The notes under the pieces are model-generated. The model was not told the origin of the DNA. It saw only the letters and a list, made by a program, of their open reading frames with translations, and ran no database searches. From Argopecten irradians (Eukaryota > Mollusca > Bivalvia > Pectinida > Pectinidae): 64,000 nt of DNA. Below are positions 11,900 to 25,500 of the stretch, piece after piece (position 1 is the stretch's first letter; every line of letters starts with the position of its first letter). Location of the stretch: positions 66,119,067 to 66,183,066 of the forward strand of contig NC_091135.1 in NCBI RefSeq assembly GCF_041381155.1, given 5' to 3'. The translations under genes were made by a program, and so were the position numbers.

Positions 11900-13010
11900 A
11901 ATCATTTAAGACCCTATTTTAGGTTTAATAACGCCAGCTAAGCACGATTGAAAAAAAACATCAAAGTTTCCATCTTATGAGATGAAATAATACTGGTATT
12001 CATCATGAAACAAGGAATATTCTATTTATTACATTTTTTTCTCGATTCCATTTACAGGTGACGTTACTTATAATTCCAACAAAAGTTATTCCGCCATTGT
12101 ATTTTACATGGTTATTATCCCTTCTGATTAATACGTCGTATTTTGTGAGCACAACATCATTTTTCTACACAAACTGATGAGGTAACAATCATGATATTTT
12201 CATTGTCAATGCTGCATTCCGGTTGATCAAAAGCAAGGGAGAATATAAAAAGTGATATTTGCACAGGAGTGAAGTATATCGAGTGTAGTATATCGCTTTT
12301 ATGTTTACAGTAAAACCTTATATTTCACTACGAAAAATGTAATCAATGGTATTTCAATTAGAATATTTATTGTATTGTAGAAACTTTGCAGTTAAAATTA
12401 CCAAAGGAACATCAACCTAATGCTTGATATTAATACCAGTACATACTAAAACAATTATGGACTTCAGACATTTTCTACATCTCGAGGTTATATCAAGATC
12501 ACAAACCCCTGATCGTCAGATAAAAACAACATATGTATTCAATATTGTAATGATGTGAAATAAAATGCTAACCATAAGGTTTTTTACCATTTGACTTATA
12601 ACGATTAGGCTAGATTTCCACACTATTTGAGTAAATAAAATGTGTAGCAAAATATGTTCATCAGCGATCAACCATGTACGTGTTGATTTTCGATGGGATT
12701 ATTAAATGTATATAGGATGGGAGTGTATTTCGCTTTTTACCATTTTATGGTATTGCTACGTTTCAATGGTATGGGAATGTCAAAACCCACATGATCGACT
12801 TGCATGAAATGTTAGGCATCAAATTTATTTCTTAACTATGCTACCCCGGCGACAGAGCATAAATAATATTCGTCATCTGAACAATAACTGATGTTCAATT
12901 GTGTATATATTTGTCTAATTAACACAAACATACATTTAAAATAATTTATATTGCTCTCGGTGTATGCGCAATGTGTGCTTGATTCCATATATAGAGCCAT
13001 GGATTTTATT
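11900..13010. other. AT-rich intergenic DNA, no gene seen
   Basis: Upstream flank of CAP-1 beyond its repeats. I found no splice-compatible exon, RNA gene or clear repeat partner within the window. Confidence 0.5.
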
Positions 13011-14921
13011 CCGGTGTAACGTTGAAAATGGACCCCCGTTGAAAACTGACCTCGGGTCATTTCTCAACCTTGAAAAATGACCCCGAAAACCGTTGAAAAC
13101 TGAACTTTAAAGCGCACTTTTTACACCGACCCGTTGAAAATAGACCCCGTTGAAAAGTGACCCCATAAGAACTCGTTTTTACACCACAACACAACACACG
13201 ACACCACAACACCACACAACCACACAGCATCACACAGCACAACAACACACCAACAACACATCAAAATAACACAACATCACATAACATAACATCACACAAC
13301 AACACATCACACACAACACAACATTACACAACACACAAATACACCACAACATAACCAAGCAGCAACAACACAACACCAGACAAAACCATACAACAACACA
13401 ACACCACCTAACCACAACACAACCAAGCAGCAACAACACAATAGCAGACAAAACCATACAACAACACAACACATCATAACAAAACATCACACAACAGACA
13501 ACCACCCAACAACAACACAACACAACAACACAACATACATCACCACACAACACAACAACACAGCATCACACCACACAACACAACAACACATCATACAACA
13601 CACAATCACGCAACAATAACACAACATCACCAAAAACAACACAACATAACAACAAACAACAACACACCAATAACACATAACACAACAACAAGACACATCA
13701 ACACACAACAACACCACACAACAGAACGCACAGCAACGCAACACACAACGACACAACACCACACAACATAACGATACAACAACACGACAACACAACACCA
13801 CACAACACAACATCACATCACACCAGAGAACGAATATACGTACCCGTCCTACTATACCTTTCTAAAGACGACGCCATTTTCTGTCAAAAAGTCTTTTGAG
13901 CTACAATATTGCAGCTTATCACACCACACAACAACACACAACATTTTTCGCGTTGGGAAAATGCGAAAAAGCGAAAATCCAACGTTTGCTTTTTCGCGTT
14001 TTTTCTAACACGAAAAAGCGAAAAAATCTGAACACTTGAGTGGTCTTCTTGATCTTGTTATATTTATATATACTAAACATCTCCTGAAGAGCAGCGATAG
14101 CTACGGAAGCGTAGAGATTGCAGATTTGTTTTGATTTTTGTTTTTGTTTTAATGCTTACAAATTGTGTTCCTGTACGCAACCATTATAAGGCGGGTTCAG
14201 TTGTTTAACATACATAATTTCTGACGTAAAATGATTTGTCGTCGAAAATATGATCATAAAAAATCATTAAGAAACATATTAATAATATCCCATAATTATA
14301 GTTTTGTAACACTATCCACTGGTACTCGGAAGTGAGCATCACATAGTACAAACTTTGCATGAAGTTGATAACAACATTTCCTTTTATTTACTGCGTTACC
14401 ACAGTGTTATATAGCAATTCCTCAGTTTGAAAACAATTTAATAATCAGTATATCTACACGGACGGACAAAATGACTATAGAAAAATTAAAATTTTGTAGT
14501 TCCGTATTCTCCATAATAAATATACAGACACCTAAAATGTTTAATTGAGGTATTTGTTACGATGATAACAATACCAAATTACAAATCGTGGTGATTACGT
14601 AATTTAAATAACAGCACAGAAGGGGGGGGGGGGCTTATATTAGGAATGACGATAACAGAATTCGAGAATTATGTTTGTGCAACAGCTGTATATATGTGAA
14701 TGTATACTTAGGTCATTTTCAACAGAAGATCCGTTGAGAGTTTGCTAAGATCATTTTTCAACGGTCATTTTTCAACAGACCTGCCGTTGAGAAATGATCC
14801 TAGGCACTGTCAATTTTCAACGGCATGTTCAATTTTCAACGGCATTCGGGGTCCGTTTTCAACGTTGAAAAATGACCCCAGGTCAATTTTCAACGGAGGT
14901 CCATTTTCAACGTTACACCGG
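13011..14921. mobile_element. 1.9-kb non-autonomous TIR DNA transposon with GTTGAAAA subterminal motifs
   Basis: The two ends are long inverted repeats of about 75-80 bp: the left begins CCGGTGTAACGTTGAAAATG (13011-13030), and the right end read on the minus strand begins with the same 20 bases (14921 backwards). Both continue with repeated GTTGAAAA/GACC modules. The interior holds an ACAAC-rich low-complexity tract (about 13178-13830), a CGAAAAAGCG hairpin region (13940-14030) and a G13 run near 14620. No transposase frame is visible. A target duplication is not obvious at either edge. Confidence 0.75.
13178..13830. repeat. ACAAC/ACACC-rich low-complexity tract
   Basis: About 650 bp almost free of G on the plus strand and made of irregular ACAAC, ACACAAC and CATCAC words. 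Cys/Val-rich frames on the minus strand follow from the composition. It lies inside the 13011-14921 TIR element. Confidence 0.9.
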
Positions 14922-15164
14922 ACGCAATTAATTCTATTTAGTATCTTTATCTTGAAGTAAACTAAGAAGCTCTAACTCAACGATGTAAAGAAGATAACGT
15001 TTGTAACTGAAGAAACACACTTATTCGTCCGCTCTTCATTTTGATAGAGACAAAGAACGATTTGTCAGCGGGGAAGCATCTTTAGAACGTTACTCATTAA
15101 GTCTGAACACCCTGTTTAAACTAGTGACATTTTTTCTGACACGGTCAAAAAAGACTCGATGTGA

Positions 15165-15465
15165 ATGCCCTTGCAAAGTCGAATCCGGTCAAATCAGCGC
15201 TCCTACTATATGCTATAAAACACTAGTAAACATAATGGCATGGTTATTTGGTGACAGAAATATGTACTGAACCCTGTGGACTGTACAATATTTTGCATAA
15301 TTTGCCACAATTTACAAACAACACAACAATATACCAGTTACAAGTTATATCTAAGGTGACGACGGATGCATAGACACTTTAAATCAACTACGTTATGTTC
15401 AAGTACACATATATAGGCATACAGCTACTTTAAACGGGGCCTTAAACCTTAATCAATCATATCTT
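15165..15465 (+). repeat. dispersed repeat D, copy 1 (pairs with 54340-54655)
   Basis: AAAGTCGAATC, CGCTCCT, TGCTAT, ACACTAGTAAACA, TGGCATGGTTATTT, GAACCCTGTGGACT, TAGGCATACA and TTTAAACNGGG occur in the same order and orientation at 54340-54655 in the lipocalin intron 1. No ORF. Probably a degenerate transposable element. Confidence 0.68.
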
Positions 15466-17349
15466 TGGCGTATAATATATGTACTATTTGTACACATGAA
15501 TACATTATATATCTATCTCTACACTAGTATGGATATCGGTAACAGAGTGAAATGATAGGTAGGATTATTGACGTTATCATGCATTGTAAATGATTCAAAA
15601 TATTATTTCCTCTATATGTGTTCTTCTGTTCTCTCTGTAACTGTGTGTTTACTTATTTGATGAAAAAGGTCATATTTTTTTCATTTTTTTGTTATGTTAG
15701 GCTAAATAAGAATCCTAATTAAAACTAAAATAACATTACGTTTGGTGTTCTCCCTTATAAATCATGTAACATATATGAAAAATGGACAAAGATAGAGGGT
15801 GAAAATCTGCTCACGATAAATTTTTAATTTTCAATTCAAATTAGTTTATTGCACATAAATCTATAATGCTAAAAACCCGGTTAGACCATTATTAAGACTA
15901 CAGCGCCCCCTAACTTGGCATTGGTAAATTTAAAGCCAATTGGACTTTAAACTGGCATAATTCAAAGTGAAAACACTTAAATCGCGTTCTTGTAGTGACT
16001 GAAAATAACACATAAAATTACCTTTATAACGACATATCATACTTTGCTGTATCTAGTATCATTCTATAACAAATGGAAGTAAAATAACAAAAACTACTTT
16101 TTCATTTTTTTAATTCTTTGTTTGAGCAACAGAAGTGCCCTATAATTTTCATGTTTAAAATTATATTCAGCTTCCCATCGGTTTACCATAAACAGCTCAA
16201 GTTGATAAATCACTGGATATTCTTCCCCCTGTTTTTGCCTAAATATATATACACCTTTTACCCAGTCACATTATGCTGACAACAGGTAAAGCAGTCGTTT
16301 CACACCCTTCATGCTGAGCGCTTACTTACATAGACTGCATGGTTTGTCCTGGCCTGGAAGGCAGGAGACAGAACCCAAAGCCTTTTTCACAGTTGCGAAT
16401 GCTCATCTCAAGTTCAAAAGCGATGTAGTGTCATGGGAGACATTAGTGAGAAAAAAAAGTCACTTAGATTAAGAGAAAAAATATAGTCCGAAATTGAGTC
16501 GGTTCTTTAGGAAATATCACATGGCATTATTCAAGGTTTGTAAGTAAGGGATTTTGATCAAACATAAGTCAATTGCAAGTTTTAATGTCTTGCTCTAAAT
16601 ATTTGTCAATGCAAAATAAACATGGATTCAGAGATATTTTAAGGGGAAAAGCTTCAGAAGGATAACAGTTTCCAGGCGATAAAGGTGCATTAAATGTTGC
16701 CTTGATAAGTTGATTTTTTAAAGATCATCTGTCCCTATAGTAATCGCACTTCGTCCGTCGTCTTGCGCCGTTTATATTTTTTTTATTCATACGACTTCTT
16801 CTCAAAATGTAGGTTATACCGATGTACGTTTTGCTAAATGGCACATTTGTTTTAAGGAAAACAAACCCATAATGGCACAACTAAAATACTTTTCACGACT
16901 GCTGTAGGGCATAAGAAAGTTTGTTTTGGATGCAGTTAAAAAAAGTTCAAAATATAGGTCACATAGGCATAATTTTGCTTTATTACACGGCATATTCTGG
17001 TTCAATCTAAGACTCTTAAATAAACATTTTGTGAAAAGAAGTGTGTGATATAAAGGCAAAATTAAGATTTTATTTAAATATAGGTCAATGGTCAATATGT
17101 AGGTAAGCTTGACCATTCTTTGGTCAATGCATGGGATGAATTTACCTTAAGTATTACGTTGCTCAGGCACTTTGTGATACATGATAGAGCCAAGAAAAGG
17201 ATGTTTCGTTAAAAATTCTCAGAATTCTCAGTACTTTGATATTGGGTGAGAAATAGAGGGTATAGATGTAAAAAAAAAGTTGGATAATCCATTTATTCGT
17301 CGACATAATATTTTTATATTAATAAATGATAAATGAAGTATTTTTATTG
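15466..17349. other. AT-rich intergenic DNA with one dispersed repeat remnant
   Basis: At about 16250-16385 the minus strand shows GGGTTCTGTC, GCGCTCAGCAT and TTGTCAGCATAATGTGAC, matching the dispersed element at 58136-58740. Otherwise no gene, RNA or array was recognised. Confidence 0.5.
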
Positions 17350-17924
17350 TTAAAGAGACAATTCACTCAGGCAAATTCTTTTACATAACCAATAAGCAAA
17401 ATATAGCATAAATGTATTGTTCTACATTTCTTATGAAACATATAACGTAAAACATTGACAAATTCCACGACATTGTTAAGTATTTTAATTAATATCGTTG
17501 AAATATCAAATCGTTGATCAATACGATTAAGCAGGTACAATATGAACTCTGTACCCATACCCGAGCCAAAGTCACGCACGTTAAACAAATGAACTACATA
17601 ACCACTGAGAAGGTGATAAAATGATTTTTAGGCAAGACAATTCACCTAATGAGGTAAACACACTACTGTCGGAGCGATTTGAGCAGTTCTAGCCAAAAGT
17701 TGCATTACATTACGAGCAAGGGACAGGGTTCGGCATACAAGAAGTTCGACCACAGTGTGTAATGGCGGACAGCGAGCAAGTTTGAATATTTCACACACAT
17801 GTCACCACCATAGGCGTTTCAGGCATATCACAGTGAAACTGACTGATCTAATTTCCATTAGAACTTGTTTTATCTGATATATATACAAATTTTAATGTTC
17901 TCTTAGACTGAATTGTCCCTTTAA
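17350..17924. mobile_element. TIR element, about 575 bp
   Basis: The ends are TTAAAGAGACAATTCA (17350-17365) and, inverted, TTAAAGGGACAATTCA (17924 backwards), differing at one base. The interior includes the dispersed block at 17705-17830 shared with 4800-4895. The open frame inside shows no recognisable transposase. Inferred MITE. Confidence 0.6.
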
Positions 17925-20000
17925 AATTTAAGGGTACTAGGGGTTTTTGATTGTTATTTAAGCAATAAATTAAAAACTAATAAAATGAAATTGCTTTTTT
18001 TTCACGAAGAATTAAGAGGAAAACTGGAAATTGCAAGAAAACTCATCGGCTATTTTCAATTATTGGATATCGTTAATAAATAATCCCAAACGCTATGTTA
18101 TGACATCAAAATAATGTATCTTCGGCTTTTGTATGCCTTAATTTGATACATTAAAGGCGCACAAGTAGGAATCGATTATCGGACGTAAAAATATAAAAGG
18201 TATTAGTCGCAGGAATAATCTTTTGATGGAATAAGCACTGTTTCAATACGTATGATGTGCCGATTGATGCATTTGCACCAAAAACTATAAAGCTGATCGT
18301 GGGCGGCCATGCAACACTTCCTTTGCACATACTGCAATATCTATGAAGGAAGGGAAATAACTCGAATTGATTGGAATGTAACGGAATATCATGTACATAC
18401 GCATAAGCTCTTACAAAAAATACCCTTTTGAATGTCAAATATATACGCAACAACATGTATATCGAAAATATGTTTTAACTGAGGATGAAAATTCTTCTCA
18501 TTCACAAGCCTCTGATTCATCATATCATAAAATAGCTTACACACACTTTTCTTTCACCTGTCAGTAAATAAGAATGATTTGAAATGAAAAATTAAACCTG
18601 TTCTAGAACTAGCATTAAAAATCTATTTATTTCGTTAAGATTCTTTACGAATGTCGCCGTCCAATGGTGTGTACAAGTACCGCTGATTTGACGTTATATT
18701 TCTTTTATATAGTTTAGAAAGCATGACAATTCGAAAACAGACCCGATAAGATTTAATTCCTTTTGAAATATCCATTCGAATTTAGTAGTTCAGGTAAAAA
18801 AAACGAACAGAAAACAATAATGAATTCTTTCAAAATAACAACATTGACCTTCAGTCAATGTCGCGTTTCACAGATATTTGTTCGGTCTGTAAATTGCTGG
18901 CATGATGTCTACGAAGTTTTTACAAAAACAATCCAGGGTACTGAGGAAGCAAAAGTCTTCCATTGTGTTCTAGTACTCCCCACCCGTCCTTCCGCGTATT
19001 TCATGTACTATACATCAAATGGTAGATTGTATATGGAACCACCTATGCTGACGCTACGTGACGCAAACATTTAATTTATGATATTGTAGAGAATATCGCC
19101 ATAGCCCTTCGAGATAATTAACTGTAACCAATGTTTTTATTCTTAATTAAGCAACGTGACGACAGAAACAGATATTTCTAAAAAAAAATTAAATTTACTA
19201 CGCTAGGAGCAAATAAAAGTGTATAGATCAATTCATTAAAAGATGACCGGTTGAATACGCTCTGTCTTTTCGTCACTATTCACATTCACAGAAAGTATTT
19301 GTATCATACTTTTGCTTTTTGGGAAGTGGGGAATCTTAATCTGCATCCTTTCTGTCTACAACACTATACTCGTGACACGTAGAACAAAGGTTACAGATTA
19401 CACAGATTGTTTTGGTTAGACAGTAAGAGCGTGGTAATTCATGTTTGGTCGATCTCTGAATTTTACGCTTGTTATAACTTGGATGGAGTAAGTTAGAACC
19501 AGGCAAACTATCAGCCACCATATATTTCGTTTCGCCCCGAAAAATAACACTTGATCACGACCATGTTAAGAGCATTTCATTAAAATGCTTGACACCGCTT
19601 CACTATTGACCTTCGGTCGTATAGATAATTTATCAACATTTATATAATGGCATTTATTAGGTGTATAACACTTTCATTGTTTCTAAGTGTTGAAAATATG
19701 CTGTTTTTTTTTTGTTTTTTTTTGAAAGCACGATAATGAAAAAATGCATGATAAATAAACAACGAGATATATTTGCAAGATATTTGTTTATTTTAAAGTT
19801 TAGCGAGAACATGAATGTTTTTTTAAATAAATTGACAAAATAAAGATTTTTAGTATTCCAATATTTTAAGGCTCGAAAATTATTTGAAGGCTGTAGTCTA
19901 TTTCTCGGCTCCTTAAAAATAAGTTTAGTGTTCAAGCTCGACGTTTCACAAAATCAGCATGACATGTAAAAAAAAAAAGATGTTAATAATGTGTACATAG
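17925..20000. other. intergenic DNA, no supported gene
   Basis: The longest frame (18763-19074, 103 aa) has no recognisable motif, and A-rich runs and a lack of splice context argue against it. At about 20008-20121 an inverted pair (TTTCATATAAGATTTTAA and its complement TAAAATCTCATATGAAA) suggests another small palindromic element. Confidence 0.45.
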
Positions 20001-20189
20001 AATCTTACATTTCATATAAGATTTTAATGAAGTAAGTCAAAGAAGTTTTTATTTCTGCGAGCCTTGGCGAGCAAAAATTAAAACATCGAGACGAGTTTAT
20101 AAAATCTCATATGAAATGAACACAAATTTAAGTGTTTTTTTAAATGTTTTTTATAAAATAACTACAAATACCTACATAACAAAGAATTC

Positions 20190-20400
20190 CACGTCAAAAC
20201 GTATCCAAAAAATCCAGCAGAGGCCGCCATTTTGTCCGCTGTCTTCATTATCCTGATGTCACATCATTTTTCCTGACGTTATTTTATTGTTTCTGTCTGA
20301 CGTCACAATGAACTTCCGGCCAATGAAATTCGCTCAGGTCATATTACACTAGTGACATACGCAAAAATATTACACGGGCGAAATCACTGGATATCAGGCG
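20190..20400 (-). repeat. dispersed repeat B, copy 2
   Basis: The inverted counterpart of 11700-11890 (shared GTTCATTGTGACGTCA, AACAATAAAAT and GACAGCGG.ACAAAAT). It adjoins the palindromic element at 20008-20121. Confidence 0.65.
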
Positions 20401-20841
20401 AATTGTGTGATAAATATATGTATAGTCAAATTATCTGATGCACAAAGAACGGAAACCGACCGAGACATTCATTAAACAAGCATGCCTATTTGCATTAAAG
20501 AAACACGTAAAGTGGAGCTCAGTTGCATTATATTGGAAAATTAGGTAAAATTACGTCCGCGTTTGGAATATATTAATATTCAAGTGTGGTCTAATGTTGA
20601 AAGACAAAGATATGTTTTCGAAAAAAATCATATTTTTGCTGTATGCTGGCAGTTAATATGACGTTAATCGTATCAAACAAATAACCGCAGTCTCTCAGCA
20701 CACGCACTTAACACACACAACTTTCTCCAACCGGTTCCTCCCTCTTGTCCTCTGACAGGAAGACATATTACCCGTCAGACTCGTTCGAATTTGACTCACT
20801 CGGCGAGCTGCTATAAGAAGCGGCAGTACCCACGGTCAGGA

Positions 20842-21695
20842 CACAGGGCCTCGTTACTATTGATGATATATATAAGATAGGTCACGTCTATTTACATACA
20901 TTACACAAGGGAAGAAGCTCCGCCATTGGGCTGGCTAGGGGCGCCAATTTCAAACGAATATTAACAACACTTACTTTTGATATTTCTTCGTCGAAACTGT
21001 TGCTATTGTTTCATTATATGTTCTAGTTTTTGTATCCACAGTAGTTTCGTGTTCTTTCTACGATCTTAACCGCATTTTAAGCAATTTTGACGAGAGGTTA
21101 CAAATATCCCGCCCTGTCCAGCTTCCATTGGACCGGAAGTTGCGCAATATCATTGGTACTAAACGTACACGAGACTATAAGGTCCCTTTCATGTCATAAA
21201 GAATTCTGACAATTTGTATCAATTAATTCAACGCTTAAAACATCGAAAACTTACCAAGATACAATATCATACATTGCTTTTCAAGATATTGCGCCAAATA
21301 TATATTCGCTGCGGAACTAGTCTTTCCATGTGCATCGGCATTCATATTACTTCAGAATGGTACAGTCTAGAAACGTCCGAACGATATTGCGCAACTTCCG
21401 GTCCAATGGAAGCTGGACAGGGCGGGATATTTGTAACCTCTCGTCAAAATTGCTTTAAAATGCGGTTAAGATATTAGAACGAACACGAAACTACTGTGGA
21501 TACAAAAACTAGAACATATAATGAAACAATAGCAACAGTTTCGACGAAGAAATATCAAAAGTAAGTGTTGTTAATATTCGTTTGAAATTGGCGCCCCTAG
21601 CCAGCCCAATGGCGGAGCTTCTTCCCTTGTGTAATGTATGTAAATAGACGTGACCTATCTTATATATATATCATCAATAGTAACGAGGCCCTGTG
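20842..21695. mobile_element. 854-bp long-TIR (foldback-like) DNA transposon with 7-8 bp target duplication
   Basis: Two near-identical inverted arms, 20842-21151 and 21383-21695, surround a 231-bp spacer. The arms differ by a handful of substitutions and a TA-repeat length change, so the element is young. Termini read CACAGGGCCTCGTTAC. The flanks repeat GGTCAGGA (20834-20841 and 21695-21702; the last G of the right TIR overlaps), consistent with a 7-8 bp duplication as produced by hAT-superfamily transposases. The open frame at 21214-21477 spans spacer and arm and does not look like a protein. Non-autonomous. Confidence 0.82.
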
Positions 21696-21702
21696 GTCAG
21701 GA

Positions 21703-22540
21703 GGAAGAAGATACAGAACATCTCGGGATTCTCTGTTGCTGGCGTGATGTACTCGTCATTTATATAGTATATGGTGTTGTCGTTTTATTACGCCTTTGAT
21801 CTGTTTGGTTTTGATCGTATCATACAAAATCTGTCAAGTTTGATTATTTTCTGACAATTACGTTACTAAAGCGGCATCAATTATTTTATTGATGTTACCG
21901 TGAGAGTTAAAAGTGTATGCTGCTGTTGCATAGTACTTTTAAAGGTACAATTTGCCATATTAGGATTTTATTTCAAACACAGCTGTAAAGTAGTTTGGAT
22001 GATTTATAATGTCTATCATACGTGCGAAGTCAGAAAAGATAAAATCGTTAGCGACGACAAATATAAATGACCTCATCATTACACTTACGGTGCTGCTATT
22101 ACGATGGAAAATATCTAAAATAAAGCGATCAATATAAAATTATTTAACAAGAGAGGCAAAATATTCGGTCACAAACCAAATACTCAAGGCCAGTTAGCTT
22201 GGACAAACACCCCGTTTGATGTTTGGACGCATGCTTGACCCCAATTCTCGAGATCCAAGCCACGCTTCTGTCATGATTTATTGTATCCATATTAAATTCT
22301 GACTAGAAGAATATTATGGTCCGACATTTGCACTGTCATGATGACCACCGCATTCTAGAAAATGGATCAGTAATTTTCCAAGCAAAAGCCTCCATCCATT
22401 GGTCAGAATTATCGTTGTCCGAGGAAATGCAGTCCGGACCTTATAAAAAGGCACGTAGAACGCACAAGCCTTAGATAAATGCTGCCATTCTACGTGTCGC
22501 TTTCACTTTATAAGTAAGTTTTTTTATTGTTTTAAAATCT
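21703..22540. other. intergenic DNA before the 51-bp satellite, no gene seen
   Basis: Unique-looking AT-rich sequence with no frame of note; the array starts abruptly after a T-rich run near 22520. Confidence 0.5.
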
Positions 22541-25500
22541 ACTACTCTGAGGAGGGACCACGTAGGATCCTCCCAGACAACACCAACTCCTAACTAATCT
22601 GAGGAGGGACCACGTAGGATCCTCCCAGACAACACAATCCTACTACTCTGAGGAGGGACCACGTAGGATCCTCCCAGACAACACCAACTCCTACTACTCT
22701 GAGGAGGGACCACGTAGGATCCTCCCAGACAACACCAACTCCTTCTACTCTGAGGAGGGACCACGTAGGATCCTCCCAGACAACACCAACTCCTTCTACT
22801 CTGAGGAGGGACCACGTAGGATCCTCCCAGACAACACCAACTCCTACTACTCTGAGGAGGGACCACGTAGGATCCTCCCAGACAACACCAACTCCTACTA
22901 CTCTGAGGAGGGACCACGTAGGATCCTCCCAGACAACACCAACTCCTACTACTCTGAGGAGGGACCACGTAGGATCCTCCAGACAACACCACTCCTCTAC
23001 TCTGAGGAGGGACCACGTAGGATCCTCCCAGACAACACCAACTCCTACTACTCTGAGGAGGGACCACGTAGGATCCTCCCAGACAACACCAACTCCTACT
23101 ACTACTCTGAGGAGGGACCACGTAGGATCCTCCCAGACAACAACAACTCCTACTACTCTGAGGAGGGACCAAGTAGGATCCTCCCAGACAACAACAACTC
23201 CTACTACTCTGAGGAGGGACCACGTAGGATCCTCCCAGACAACACCAACTCCTACTACTCTGAGGAGGGACCACGTAGGATCCTCCCAGACAACACCAAC
23301 TCCTACTACTCTGAGGAGGGACCACGTAGGATCCTCCCAGACAACACCAACTCCTACTACTCTGAGGAGGGACCACGTAGGATCCTCCCAGACAACACCA
23401 ACTCCTACTACTCTGAGGAGGGACCACGTAGGATCCTCCCAGACAACACCAACTCCTTCTACTCTGAAGAGGGACCACGTAGGATCCTCTCAGACAACAC
23501 CAACTCCTATTACTCTGAGGAGGGACCCTCCCATGATCCTCCCAGACAACAACAACTCCTACTACTCTGAGGAGGGACCACGTAGGATCCTCCCAGACAA
23601 CACCAACTCCTACTACTCTGAGGAGGGACCAGTAGGATCCTCCCAGACAACACACCTACTGGGCCGTAGATCCTCCCAGACAACACCAACTCCTACTACT
23701 CTGAGGAGGGACCACGTAGGATCCTCCCAGACAACACAAATCCCTACTAATCTGAGGAGGGACCACGTAGGATCCTCCCAGACAACAACTTTTTCCTACT
23801 ACTCTGAGGAGGGACCACGTAGGATCCTCCCAGACAACACCAACTCCTACTACTCTGAGGAGGGACCACGTAGGATCCTCCCAGACAACACCAACTCCTA
23901 CTACTCTGAGGAGGGACCACGTAGGATCCTCCCAGACAACACCAACTCCTACTACTCTGAGGAGGGACCACGTAGGATCCTCCCAGACAACACAATCCCT
24001 ACTAATCTGAGGAGGGACCACGTAGGAGGATCCTCCCAGACAACAACACCAACTCCTACTACTCTGAGGAGGGACCACGTAGGATCCTCCCAGACAACAA
24101 CAACTCCTACTACTCTGAGGAGGGACCACGTAGGATCCTCCCAGACAACACCAACTCCTACTACTCTGAGGAGGGACCACGTAGGATCCTCCCAGACAAC
24201 ACCAACTCCTACTACTAATCTGAGGAGGGACCACGTAGGATCCTCCCAGACAACACAATCCCTACTAATCTGAGGAGGGACCACGTAGGATCCTCCCAGA
24301 CAACACAAACACAACAACTCTTCTCTGAGGAGGGACCACGTAGGATCCTCCCAGACAACACCAACTCCTACTACTCTGAGGAGGGACCACGTAGGATCCT
24401 CCCAGACAACACCAACTCCTACTACTCTGAGGAGGGACCACGTAGGATCCTCCCAGACAACACCAACTCCTACTACTCTGAGGAGGGACCACGTAGGATC
24501 CTCCCAGACAACACCAACTCCTACTACTCTGAGGAGGGACCACGTAGGATCCTCCCAGACAACACCAACTCCTACTACTCTGAGGAGGGACCACGTAGGA
24601 TCCTCCCAGACAACAACAACTCCTACTACTCTGAGGAGGGACCACGTAGGATCCTCCCAGACAACACCAACTCCTACTACTCTGAGGAGGGACCACGTAG
24701 GATCCTCCCAGACAACACCAACTCCTACTACTCTGAGGAGGGACCACGTAGGATCCTCCCAGACAACACCAACTCCTACTACTCTGAGGAGGACCACGTA
24801 GGATCCTCCCAGACAACACAACTCCTACTACTCTGAGGAGGGACCACGTAGGATCCTCCCAGACAACACCAACTCCTACTACTCTGAGGAGGGACCACGT
24901 AGGATCCTCCCAGACAACACCAACTCCTACTACTCTGAGGAGGGACCACGTAGGATCCTCCCAGACAACACCAACTCCTACTACTCTGAGGAGGGACCAC
25001 GTAGGATCCTCCCAGACAACACAATCCCTACTAATCTGAGGAGGGACCACGTAGGATCCTCCCAGACAACACCAACTCCTACTACTCTGAGGAGGGACCA
25101 CGTAGGATCCTCCCAGACAACACCAACTCCTACTACTCTGAGGAGGGACCACGTAGGATCCTCCCAGACAACAACCAACTCCTACTACTCTGAGGAGGGA
25201 CCACGTAGGATCCTCCCAGACAACACCAACTCCTACTACTCTGAGGAGGGACCACGTAGGATCCTCCCAGACAACACCAACTCCTACTACTCTGAGGAGG
25301 GACCACGTAGGATCCTCCCAGACAACACCAACTCCTACTACTCTGAGGAGGGACCACGTAGGATCCTCCCAGACAACACCAACTCCTACTACTCTGAGGA
25401 GGGACCACGTAGGATCCTCCCAGACAACACCAACTCCTACTACTCTGAGGAGGGACCACGTAGGATCCTCCCAGACAACACCAACTCCTACTACTAATCT

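Noticed and set aside
13057..13816. Cys/Val-rich minus-strand frames
   Set aside because: Forced by the ACAAC low-complexity tract inside a TIR element.
18763..19074. 103-codon plus-strand frame
   Set aside because: No recognisable domain, no neighbouring exon or promoter, and such a length is expected by chance in a window this size.
21214..21477. 87-codon frame in the long-TIR element
   Set aside because: Runs from the spacer into one inverted arm; the mirrored arm has no equivalent and no transposase motif is present.
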